From contig JAVBRU010000117.1 of NCBI GenBank assembly GCA_031547595.1, positions 1 to 21,026 on the forward strand: 21,026 bases of DNA, given 5' to 3'. The position numbers and the translations under genes are program-made. The DNA is from JAVBRU01 sp031547595 (GTDB lineage Bacteria > Bacillota > Clostridia > Christensenellales > Aristaeellaceae). Positions 1 to 6,559 of the stretch are shown piece after piece (position 1 is the stretch's first letter; each line of letters begins with the position of its first letter). The notes beneath the pieces were generated by a model. It was not told where the DNA came from. It worked only from the letters and a program-made list of their open reading frames with translations, and did no database searches.

Positions 1-1167
1 CTGCTTTTTCGCCAATTCTGCGCTGACCACGCAGACTGCCCGATCATCCGCCGGTGTGATGGCGCGGCCTTCTATGATGTACATCGTGTCTGTATTGAAT
101 GGCGTAACACTCTTCAAATCCTGGGTGGTAACAACATAGAGGGACTCCGTTGTCTCCCTGCAATTCTGGATGATGGCGTACCAGCGCTCTGCCTCCGCTT
201 GAGGCAACGCGCTGCTTTGGGCAAAGCTGGCAAGGTCGGTTATGTCCAAGGCGGTATCATGGGGCAGCAAAGCAAAACGATTCGGATAGGTTTTTGTGCC
301 ATCCGCCGAGTTGAGTACAACCCCTTTATCCAAGTCCATCCTGTAATAATTGCCTATTTCATTCTGTAAGGCTTCAAGTTGGTACTCTACTCCAGAAAAA
401 CCTGTGTATGCGGACCCACCGGTGATTGCGTATTTTCCGTATACCAGGCAGCGCATGCCAATCTCCCAGTTCAAAGGCGCTAAGAATTCGTTTATGCTGG
501 TTAAGTATAGCTTTTGTGACTGTATATGCAAAGAAGAATTTTGCGCGAAAATACTATTGATTTGAAAAGTATAAAAATACCGAGGATAGAAGCCCTCTTC
601 TGGCAAATCAATGAGTGCTACTTGATCGTTTCCCAGCAGTTCCCCATCTGAAGTATGAAACGTATAACCTCCTTGATAGTCTTCTGCAAATGGATTCCCG
701 CCCGGCTCGATCATTTGCTTACTCAGCAACGTCACATCCAAAACCGCGTATCGATAAGGTTCTTCATATGATCGTGAACCTGGCATAAATCTCGGAAACG
801 GATCGTCTGGTTCAGAGCGCATTGCACACAGGCCTTTCGCGTAGCCCAGGTAAGCGCGGCGGTCGTCCCTTGTCAACAGGGGGCTTTCGGCCAGAGTTTG
901 CAACGCCTGCTGGTAATACGCCTCGCGCAGGGGATATTCTTCGTCCACCCATTTGCCATCCATGGGCATATCGCTCGTCCTGCGGAAAGTGGTATTCACC
1001 ATAGGCAGCACCCTAAACCGGGCTGCAGTGGCAGACGCCGTGGAAATTGCCGAATGATAAATGGAAACACCAAAAACAAGCGCAGCGGTTGCTGCAACCA
1101 TCAACAGCAAGGAAACACAAACTGCCACACGATGCCGCAAAAAGGCTTTGATAAACAATCGCTTCAT
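1..1167 (-). CDS. ABC transporter permease, FtsX/MacB type (5' part only)
   Basis: The frame is open for 389 codons from an ATG at 1167 to the left edge, so only the N-terminal part is present. The start follows GAGGAC at 7 nt. The protein begins with a basic stretch (MKRLFIKAFLRHR) and one membrane segment (about residues 14-37), then a long extracytoplasmic region. The last visible residues, around IIEGRAITPADD and CVVSAELAKK, match the end of the MacB/FtsX periplasmic core, which normally precedes three further membrane helices; these would lie outside the window. Such permeases export lipids, peptides or drugs, or transmit signals, with a partner ATPase; none is visible, so it is probably further left. 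Third codon positions are richer in A/T than in neighbouring genes, hinting at different ancestry. The family is fairly sure, the substrate unknown. Confidence 0.75.
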   Translation of the reverse strand, partial: MKRLFIKAFLRHRVAVCVSLLLMVAATAALVFGVSIYHSAISTASATAARFRVLPMVNTTFRRTSDMPMDGKWVDEEYPLREAYYQQALQTLAESPLLTRDDRRAYLGYAKGLCAMRSEPDDPFPRFMPGSRSYEEPYRYAVLDVTLLSKQMIEPGGNPFAEDYQGGYTFHTSDGELLGNDQVALIDLPEEGFYPRYFYTFQINSIFAQNSSLHIQSQKLYLTSINEFLAPLNWEIGMRCLVYGKYAITGGSAYTGFSGVEYQLEALQNEIGNYYRMDLDKGVVLNSADGTKTYPNRFALLPHDTALDITDLASFAQSSALPQAEAERWYAIIQNCRETTESLYVVTTQDLKSVTPFNTDTMYIIEGRAITPADDRAVCVVSAELAKKQ

Positions 1168-1190
1168 CTTATGTCCTCAAATTTGGGGAA

Positions 1191-1215
1191 GGGGGAGGTT
1201 GCCCTCCCCCGGGGG
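1191..1215. repeat. G/C-rich palindrome in permease leader
   Basis: An 8-bp perfect stem (GGGGGAGG at 1191-1198 with CCTCCCCC at 1203-1210) overlaps a second palindrome CCCCCGGGGG (1206-1215), so the two pairings exclude each other. It lies 24 nt before the permease start on the - strand and has no U tract. It may affect the permease mRNA leader or be a remnant of an interspersed palindromic repeat. Confidence 0.5.
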
Positions 1216-1353
1216 AAAGAATCACAAAAGGGGCAATGGACAAGGCGGCCCTCCGCAGGTGTAGATGTATCTCACTACCCTATAGCCGCAATAAATGCAC
1301 CGTTGGAACACCTCATGCCCGCCGTTGGCATGTATTCCGTATGCAAGCTCTGT

Positions 1354-1382
1354 TTGATTTTATCGTAGGAATGAGATATAAT
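1354..1382 (+). promoter_or_regulatory. Sigma-A-type promoter of candidate small RNA
   Basis: TTGATT (1354-1359) and TATAAT (1377-1382) are separated by exactly 17 bp. Transcription would begin near 1388-1390, a few bases before a long hairpin with a U-rich tail. No plausible protein gene lies downstream on this strand, so the product would be an RNA. Confidence 0.5.
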
Positions 1383-1387
1383 AAGCA

Positions 1388-1462
1388 AGTCCTTGTGAAC
1401 GGCCATCGTCATCCGACGATGGGAGACGGCCAGTCTTGTTTACAAGGGCTTTCTTTTGTTTG
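1388..1462 (+). ncRNA. Candidate structured small RNA (about 75 nt)
   Basis: The predicted transcript begins just before 1391. A 10-bp outer helix pairs CCTTGTGAAC (1391-1400) with GTTTACAAGG (1438-1447), with one G-U pair. Inside it GGCC (1401-1404) pairs with GGCC (1428-1431), and ATCGTC (1405-1410) with GACGAT (1415-1420) around an ATCC loop. The internal purine-rich GGGAGAC stays unpaired. The outer helix is followed by GCTTTCTTTTG, a usable U tract for intrinsic termination. Promoter, hairpin and tail are correctly spaced. I could not match it to a known riboswitch or RNA family. The alternative is a chance or repeat-derived palindrome. Confidence 0.35.
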
Positions 1463-1690
1463 CCGCAATTGTGTTCAACACCTCCTTCAACATTGCGAAG
1501 CGACAGTAGCTGAATTATCAAGACAGATGGCCGGTGCAAGAAACGTTTGACGGCCTCCTGAACCGCAACCTGCATAAAGGTTTTAGAAACAATAATGCGC
1601 ACTTATCAGCACGATTACATGATATATAACCTAATAATTCCGCACTTTGTTACAAGCTTTATGATCATTTTGAAATTTATTTTCACACGC

Positions 1691-1719
1691 AAAAACCGCC
1701 GCCCGGTTTGGGCAGCGGT
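1691..1719 (-). terminator. Intrinsic terminator of VTC-DUF4956-CotH operon
   Basis: On the - strand ACCGCTGCCC and GGGCGGCGGT form a 10-bp stem with a 5-nt loop, followed by TTTTTGCG. It lies about 30 nt after the CotH-family stop codon. Confidence 0.85.
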
Positions 1720-1747
1720 CATACCTTAGGCAATGATTATATCAATC

Positions 1748-3841
1748 CTATTTCCGCTTAAACAGCGCTACGCCCACAATGCCGATCAGCAGGCAGCCTG
1801 CCAGAATGATCAGCAGGTTCCGCTCCGGCGTTTGATCCACCACCACTGGCACCGCCGTAGTGGCAGGCGAAGTGATATTGAACCGCTGGTTATTGCGGTT
1901 GTTGTTCTGCCCTGCGTCATTGGGCAGGGTGCTGGGGGCAGGGGTGGACGTTGCAGCCAAGGGGGCCGCTGTGCTCTCTTCCTCCGGCGTGGCGCTTGCG
2001 CCCGCAGACATCATCGTAGAAGGATCAAAGCCCTGGGGCATCTGGGAGGCGTCAAAGCCTTCCGGCATCTGGCCTTGCGGCAGCTGAGAAGGATCAAAGC
2101 CTTCCGGCATTTGAGGCATATCCCCGCCCTGCGGCATTTGCCCGCCAAAGGACTGTGCCGCATCTGTGGCCGTGGGTTGCACCTGGGCAGTGGCTGTGGC
2201 TTGCGGCTCCGTTGTAGCCGTTGCTGCCGTCACGCCAGGGGAATTGCCGCCCGGGAAGTTTTGCCCACCAAAGGAGTTACCATCACTTCCATCCGTCCCT
2301 TGCGTGCGGTCAAAGGTATCCATGTTGAAACCACCCATACCGCCGCCCATGCCGCCGCCCTGACTGCCCAGCGTTTGCAGATTGAGGCTGCTTTCAATCA
2401 GGGCAGAAGGGTTGGCCGCCTGCGCTTCTGTGGTGGAGGGCACGGTGCCATCCAGCTGGCCCTGCACGCTCTGGGCGCGCTGCTCGCCCAGCAGCTTCAA
2501 CACGGGCAAGGATGCCTGATATTCCTCGTAGGTATAGAAGGGATTGGCATCAGCACGCACATAATCGCCAATCAACGCGTCCAGTTCGTCCACCTTCTTG
2601 GCAAAGGCATTATCGGCAAAGTAGATGTCCATCAGTTCCTGCAGATAGGTATGGTAGTTATCCAAATAGGTTTCGTTGCCCAGCAAAATGCCCAGCATGG
2701 GCCGCGCCTCCAGCGTGGTGCCCGTCACCGGCGTATCGATGGGGAAATTGACCACGCTGCTGGCATCGCCGCCCATAAAACCGCCAAAGGCAAGGTTGTA
2801 ATCCCAGGGCAGCATGGTGAGGATGCCATTATACTCGTACAGATAATAGTTGTGCAGCATGCTGCTCACATAATGGTCGGTGTTCACCAGCACGGTGTTG
2901 ACGGCGAAGTAGCGCAGGATCGCTTCCGCGTCCACGGAGGATTCGATATCGCCGCTGTTGAAGCGCTTGAGCGCCGCAATCAGCCGCTGCGCGTCCGCAT
3001 CGGTATAGGTGAACTCCGCACCATTGAATATGGCGCTGTAGCTGGCAATGTCATCATCGGTATACCCCAAATCCGCGCCGTTGCCGCTGCCGCCAAGCAT
3101 GCCGCCCATGGCTTCGCCAAAGTTACGTACCTGGTCTTGCCCATCGCCTCCCATAAAGTTCGCAAAATCAAAGTTCTCTGGCAAGGTGAAACTTTCGGGC
3201 ATGGCAAAGTCTGCGACGCCTGCTTCCGGCAGGTTTAGATTGCCCATCATGTTGTCTATGCCGCCGCCCATACCGCCCATGTCCATGGTTTCCACCTTGT
3301 ACAGCTGGCCGTCCTTCACGCCATAGCTGCGCAGCATATAGTCCGCTTCCAGCACTTCCACCGCCAGCATGAAGCCATAACTCTGGCCGTTGACAGTGAC
3401 ATTGGCAAAGGCATACAGCGGTGCCTTGACGCCCAGCGCCGCAAACATATCATAGGACAGATACTCCTTCATATAGGTGGCATCGCCCTGCATGTTGTTG
3501 AGCACAAATTTGTCCAGGCCGTGATAGCTTTGCTGCTTCACATAATCGTCAAATGTGATTTTGAGGCTGTAGCGGTCGTTATTGACCGACATCAGGGAGG
3601 AGTTTCCCTTGCAGTTGACGCCCACGGAATAATACATCTCGCCATTGACGGACACATTGCAGCAGATGACCTGCTTGCTGCTGGCGTTGTTCAGCATCTC
3701 CTGCCACAGCGCCTCGTCCACCTGGAAGTCGATCTGCATCACTTTGTTTTTGTCAAAGTAGCTTTCGTAATCATTCACCTTGGCCTGGGCGCAGCCCATG
3801 CACAAGAGCAGCAGCAAGAGGGCGAGCAATCCCTTCTTCAT
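1748..3841 (-). CDS. CotH-family surface protein kinase
   Basis: This 697-residue protein begins with an export signal (MKKGLLALLLLLLCMGC). Cys17 could be lipidated, though CMGC is a poor lipobox, and cleavage after AQA is an alternative. The CotH kinase region spans about residues 30-460. VNTDHY (319-324, Asp322) fits the catalytic loop and PWDYN (345-349, Asp347) the metal-binding motif; CotH proteins are atypical kinases that phosphorylate secreted or spore-coat proteins. Glycine/methionine-rich stretches interrupt the fold (about 188-260). A Pro/Gln/Met-rich tail follows (about 490-670, repeated MPEGFDPSQ-like units), then a membrane anchor (about 675-692) and KRK. AAGGAGGG precedes the ATG, 12 bp after the DUF4956 stop. 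A role in sporulation is not shown; such proteins with VTC and DUF4956 partners also occur as vegetative surface proteins. Confidence 0.88.
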   Translation of the reverse strand: MKKGLLALLLLLLCMGCAQAKVNDYESYFDKNKVMQIDFQVDEALWQEMLNNASSKQVICCNVSVNGEMYYSVGVNCKGNSSLMSVNNDRYSLKITFDDYVKQQSYHGLDKFVLNNMQGDATYMKEYLSYDMFAALGVKAPLYAFANVTVNGQSYGFMLAVEVLEADYMLRSYGVKDGQLYKVETMDMGGMGGGIDNMMGNLNLPEAGVADFAMPESFTLPENFDFANFMGGDGQDQVRNFGEAMGGMLGGSGNGADLGYTDDDIASYSAIFNGAEFTYTDADAQRLIAALKRFNSGDIESSVDAEAILRYFAVNTVLVNTDHYVSSMLHNYYLYEYNGILTMLPWDYNLAFGGFMGGDASSVVNFPIDTPVTGTTLEARPMLGILLGNETYLDNYHTYLQELMDIYFADNAFAKKVDELDALIGDYVRADANPFYTYEEYQASLPVLKLLGEQRAQSVQGQLDGTVPSTTEAQAANPSALIESSLNLQTLGSQGGGMGGGMGGFNMDTFDRTQGTDGSDGNSFGGQNFPGGNSPGVTAATATTEPQATATAQVQPTATDAAQSFGGQMPQGGDMPQMPEGFDPSQLPQGQMPEGFDASQMPQGFDPSTMMSAGASATPEEESTAAPLAATSTPAPSTLPNDAGQNNNRNNQRFNITSPATTAVPVVVDQTPERNLLIILAGCLLIGIVGVALFKRK

Positions 3842-3853
3842 ACAGACCCTCCT

Positions 3854-4531
3854 TTATGACATATACTCCCCGTTATAAGTGACCAGCGTAGCACACTGCA
3901 CGCCCTGGAGGCCCGATACCTGCGTGACAAAATCGGTGTCATCGCCCTTGAGGCGCACGTCCAGCGTCAGCTCAATGCCATTGACGGTGACGGTCTTGGC
4001 CTTGATCTGAGATTTCTTCACAGCGGGGGCAACCACCTGCATCACGGCCTTTTCCGCCGCGGAGTCAGCCAGACGCAGCACCAGGATGTAGGGGGTGACG
4101 GTCTGCTTGCGGTTGCACAGCACCAGCATGGCAACGCCAATCAGCAGGCTGCCCACAATGGCCATACCAATCATGCCCGCGCCAATCACGATGCCAACGG
4201 CCACCGCCCAGAACATGAACGCCACGTCCATCGGCTCCTTGATCGCAGTGCGGAAACGGATGATAGACAGTGCGCCTACCATGCCAAGGGTCAATACCAC
4301 GTTGCTTGTCACCAGCATCAAAATCAGGGTAGAAATCATGGTCATGGCAACGAGGGTGACGCCGTAGGTCATGCTATACATGACGCCTGCAAAGGTCTTT
4401 TTGTATACCAGCGCAATAAATCCGCCCAGCGCCAGCGCAAACGCCATGCAAATGACGGTATCAATCAATGAGAAGGTGGCGGCCTTGGTGAGCAGTGTGG
4501 AATCGAACAGGGAAGCAAAGGTAGCGGTCAT
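3854..4531 (-). CDS. DUF4956-family membrane protein
   Basis: This 225-residue protein has several hydrophobic helices in its first 145 residues and a soluble C-terminal domain of about 80 residues. The family signature is clear around GALSIIRFRTAIKEP (about residues 86-100), followed by the FMFWAVAVGI helix. The biochemical function of DUF4956 is unknown to me. Genes of this family commonly stand next to VTC-domain polyphosphate polymerases and CotH-like proteins, exactly as here. The start follows GGAGGAAC. It is 27 bp after the VTC gene and 12 bp before the CotH gene, so the three are surely co-transcribed. A role in anchoring or feeding the polymerase, or in moving its product, is inference only. 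Confidence 0.88.
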   Translation of the reverse strand: MTATFASLFDSTLLTKAATFSLIDTVICMAFALALGGFIALVYKKTFAGVMYSMTYGVTLVAMTMISTLILMLVTSNVVLTLGMVGALSIIRFRTAIKEPMDVAFMFWAVAVGIVIGAGMIGMAIVGSLLIGVAMLVLCNRKQTVTPYILVLRLADSAAEKAVMQVVAPAVKKSQIKAKTVTVNGIELTLDVRLKGDDTDFVTQVSGLQGVQCATLVTYNGEYMS

Positions 4532-4558
4532 GGGGAGTTCCTCCGTTTCGTTTGTTGA

Positions 4559-5230
4559 TTAATCGTAAATATGGCAGGCCTCGAACTTAGAGAAAGCGGT
4601 TTCCTGGCTGCCGATCTGGATGATATCGGCGATGACCCGGGGAAGGTAGGCATCAAACTTCACTTCGAGCAGGGCAAAGCCCTGGGGCTGGGTGTCCGTC
4701 AGCGGGATATAGGAATTGAGGAAGTCCACGCTGCGAAGGCCGGTGCGGATATCGCTGTCCAAAGTGATGCGTACATTGCCTGCGGGGTATACGAAGGCTT
4801 CCCGTTGATAGTTGACCAGCACTCTCGGCTGCAAATTCTGGGTGCGCATGCGCCCATACAGCTCCCGGATCAGCGGCTGGCCGCTGTCCAGCATCCATTC
4901 GATGTCGCCATCTAGCAGCCTTTGGCATTCATCATGGCTCATACAAGCCATCAGCTTGTCGCACAGCCCGTCCACCTTCAGCTTCTTTTCCAGATGGACG
5001 ACGCGGCTGTCCGTGTTGTAGTAGCGCAGTCGGAATTTTTCGCGCTTGCTGATGCCGGATACCTTCTCCTCCATCGCCAGATCGCCCGGCGTGTCAAAGT
5101 ACAGGCTGTTGATGCGGTACTTACCACAGGTGTCTACGTTGAACGCGTCGTATGCCATCACGGCAGGCAGCCGTGAGCGCAGCACTGCCGCGGAAAGCGG
5201 GGAAAGCCGGAATTTTACCTCGTGCCGCAT
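4559..5230 (-). CDS. VTC-domain polyphosphate polymerase
   Basis: A 223-residue single-domain protein of the VTC catalytic superfamily, whose yeast member Vtc4 makes polyphosphate from ATP in a positively charged tunnel. The expected basic and metal-binding motifs are present in order: EVKFR (4-8), KFRLRYY (65-71), LEKKLK (80-85), QREAF (142-146), LLEVKFD (187-193, Glu189 as likely metal ligand) and FSKFEAC (213-219). No SPX or membrane domain is attached, and the membrane part may be supplied by the DUF4956 neighbour. The start at 5230 follows GAGGGGG at about 7 nt. It is the first gene of the three-gene operon. Family assignment is firm; the actual product (polyphosphate or another phosphate polymer) is inferred. 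Confidence 0.88.
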   Translation of the reverse strand: MRHEVKFRLSPLSAAVLRSRLPAVMAYDAFNVDTCGKYRINSLYFDTPGDLAMEEKVSGISKREKFRLRYYNTDSRVVHLEKKLKVDGLCDKLMACMSHDECQRLLDGDIEWMLDSGQPLIRELYGRMRTQNLQPRVLVNYQREAFVYPAGNVRITLDSDIRTGLRSVDFLNSYIPLTDTQPQGFALLEVKFDAYLPRVIADIIQIGSQETAFSKFEACHIYD

Positions 5231-5256
5231 GATGCACCCCCTCTGAAAGTATAAGA

Positions 5257-5282
5257 GCGCGGCAAGCTGCTGCTTACCACGC
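5257..5282 (-). promoter_or_regulatory. Leader hairpin upstream of VTC operon
   Basis: On the - strand GCGTGGTAAGC pairs with GCTTGCCGCGC around the loop AGCA, giving an 11-bp stem with two G-U pairs. It stands 26 nt before the VTC start and about 50 nt after the zinc-ribbon gene's stop. There is no clean U run after it (TCTTATACTTT), so it may be a weak terminator of the upstream gene or a leader structure of the operon. No near-consensus promoter is visible in 5283-5335. Confidence 0.4.
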
Positions 5283-5335
5283 TCCTAGTGTATCTAAGCT
5301 TTATGACCAGGATTTGAACAACATGTAAATAGACT

Positions 5336-6487
5336 TTACCAACCCTTAACAAAGTAATCAAAGTCGCTTACATTGCCGTCCGTAGACAGCAGCAGATACA
5401 AAAACACCAGCAGCGCAATGCCCAGCAGCACCGCAATCATCACGCGCAGCGCGCTGACCGGCGCCTGGCCGCCCACCTTGCCCGTCTGGCCGTTCACCAG
5501 CACATGGAAGGACTTTTGCTTGTACTTAAATGCCGACAGATACATGGGCAGCAGTGTCAATTTGTATTTCACATTTTTGTTGTCCGTCTGGACGCTGGAC
5601 ACCTGTGCCTCGTCCGCGTGGGAGAGGATATCCCTGCGTGCCAAATCCCGCATTTCGCTGTCGATGATGGCCTGCGCCTTGCCCCAGCCCTTCATGACGT
5701 CCACGGCGGGTTTTTCGCTGGCAAAACCGCTCAAAAACTGCGGGCGGTAGTCCACCAGCTTTTTGAGGTCATACGGGCGCACCCGCGCCAGCAGTTCCTC
5801 CGGCAGTCGCTCGCTGCCCGCCACCAGAATATCATCAAAGTTGTTGCTCACAACGCCGCTGGCAGGCTCCCACCGGGTGCGCTGTTCCTGACGCATTTCG
5901 GTGACGGTCTTGCCGTCCTTATGCACCGTCACAGGCACGGTCACATAATAATGATGCCCAGCCTGGCCTTGATAGCGCGAGGTGCTTTGGGCGTCGTACG
6001 TCCAGTGCGGTAAATACACGCCCGTGATGTTGCCCAGTGCCGCCATTTTCTTGGCCTTGCCGGGGGTGAACCACTTTTTTTTGATCCACTTGCGGAAGGC
6101 GTCCACTGCGTATTGCTGATCCATGCGGAAAGTAGCCATGCTTTCGGGCGCAATGCCCGCCTTCTGCTGGTCTTCCATCACGTGCGGCGCGCCGCAAAAG
6201 GCGCACATATCGGCCGATACGTCCTTTTCCAGTACGATTTCCGCGCCGCAGCCCTGGCAGCGCATCACGTGCATGGCACTGCCCCAATCGTCGTCCTTCA
6301 CCACCGGCGCGGTGCCAATGTCGTATTCGCGGGGCGTGATGTGCTTGAGGTCAATATCCTTCAGCGTGCTGCAATAAGGGCATTTCAGCTTCTGGGAGGT
6401 GGGATCAAACACCAGACGCCCGCCGCAGCCGGGGCAGGAAAAACTCTGGGAATCCGCTTGCTTGGTTTTGTCAATCGTCAACGCCAT
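5336..6487 (-). CDS. Membrane-anchored double zinc-ribbon protein
   Basis: The 383-residue protein starts with two zinc ribbons: Cys18/Cys21 with Cys36/Cys39, and Cys77/Cys80 with Cys95/Cys98. A middle region of about 200 residues follows, rich in aromatic and basic residues (for example HWTYDAQSTSRYQGQAGHHYY), then a segment resembling a transport or assembly domain, and a membrane helix near the end (about 346-367) with a short acidic tail. Similar proteins in Clostridia are usually annotated only as TFIIB-type or generic zinc-ribbon proteins, without known function. There is no signal peptide, so the ribbons are probably cytoplasmic. The start follows AAAGGAG, and its own promoter lies at 6523-6551. 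I do not assign a role. Confidence 0.8.
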   Translation of the reverse strand: MALTIDKTKQADSQSFSCPGCGGRLVFDPTSQKLKCPYCSTLKDIDLKHITPREYDIGTAPVVKDDDWGSAMHVMRCQGCGAEIVLEKDVSADMCAFCGAPHVMEDQQKAGIAPESMATFRMDQQYAVDAFRKWIKKKWFTPGKAKKMAALGNITGVYLPHWTYDAQSTSRYQGQAGHHYYVTVPVTVHKDGKTVTEMRQEQRTRWEPASGVVSNNFDDILVAGSERLPEELLARVRPYDLKKLVDYRPQFLSGFASEKPAVDVMKGWGKAQAIIDSEMRDLARRDILSHADEAQVSSVQTDNKNVKYKLTLLPMYLSAFKYKQKSFHVLVNGQTGKVGGQAPVSALRVMIAVLLGIALLVFLYLLLSTDGNVSDFDYFVKGW

Positions 6488-6522
6488 GGGAGCACTCCTT
6501 TATGTGTGCAGTTTATAAAGGG

Positions 6523-6551
6523 AGTATACCATATTTTCAAAAACTGCGCAA
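6523..6551 (-). promoter_or_regulatory. Promoter of zinc-ribbon gene
   Basis: On the - strand TTGCGC (6546-6551) and TATACT (6523-6528) are 17 bp apart, 36 nt before the start codon of the zinc-ribbon gene. Confidence 0.6.
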
Positions 6552-6559
6552 TCGTTGGT

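Larger units (their letters stand above)
1168..1747. other. 580-bp gene-poor intergenic region
   Basis: No convincing protein gene was found: short frames exist on both strands but lack a good ribosome binding site or recognisable motifs. From left to right it holds a G/C-rich hairpin in the leader of the permease gene (1191-1215), a sigma-A-like promoter on the + strand (1354-1382) leading into a strong hairpin with a U-rich tail (1391-1462), an A/T-rich stretch (about 1600-1690) without clear signals, and the intrinsic terminator of the CotH operon (1691-1719, - strand). Confidence 0.6.

Noticed and set aside
898..1368. Open frames on the + strand over the permease 5' end and leader.
   Set aside because: They overlap the permease gene, which has a ribosome binding site, membrane helix and family motif, and their own sequences look random.
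1733..3238. A 501-codon open frame on the + strand.
   Set aside because: It is the antisense of the CotH-family gene, full of His/Arg/Gly/Ala as expected for a shadow of G/C-rich codons. It has no ribosome binding site or recognisable domain.
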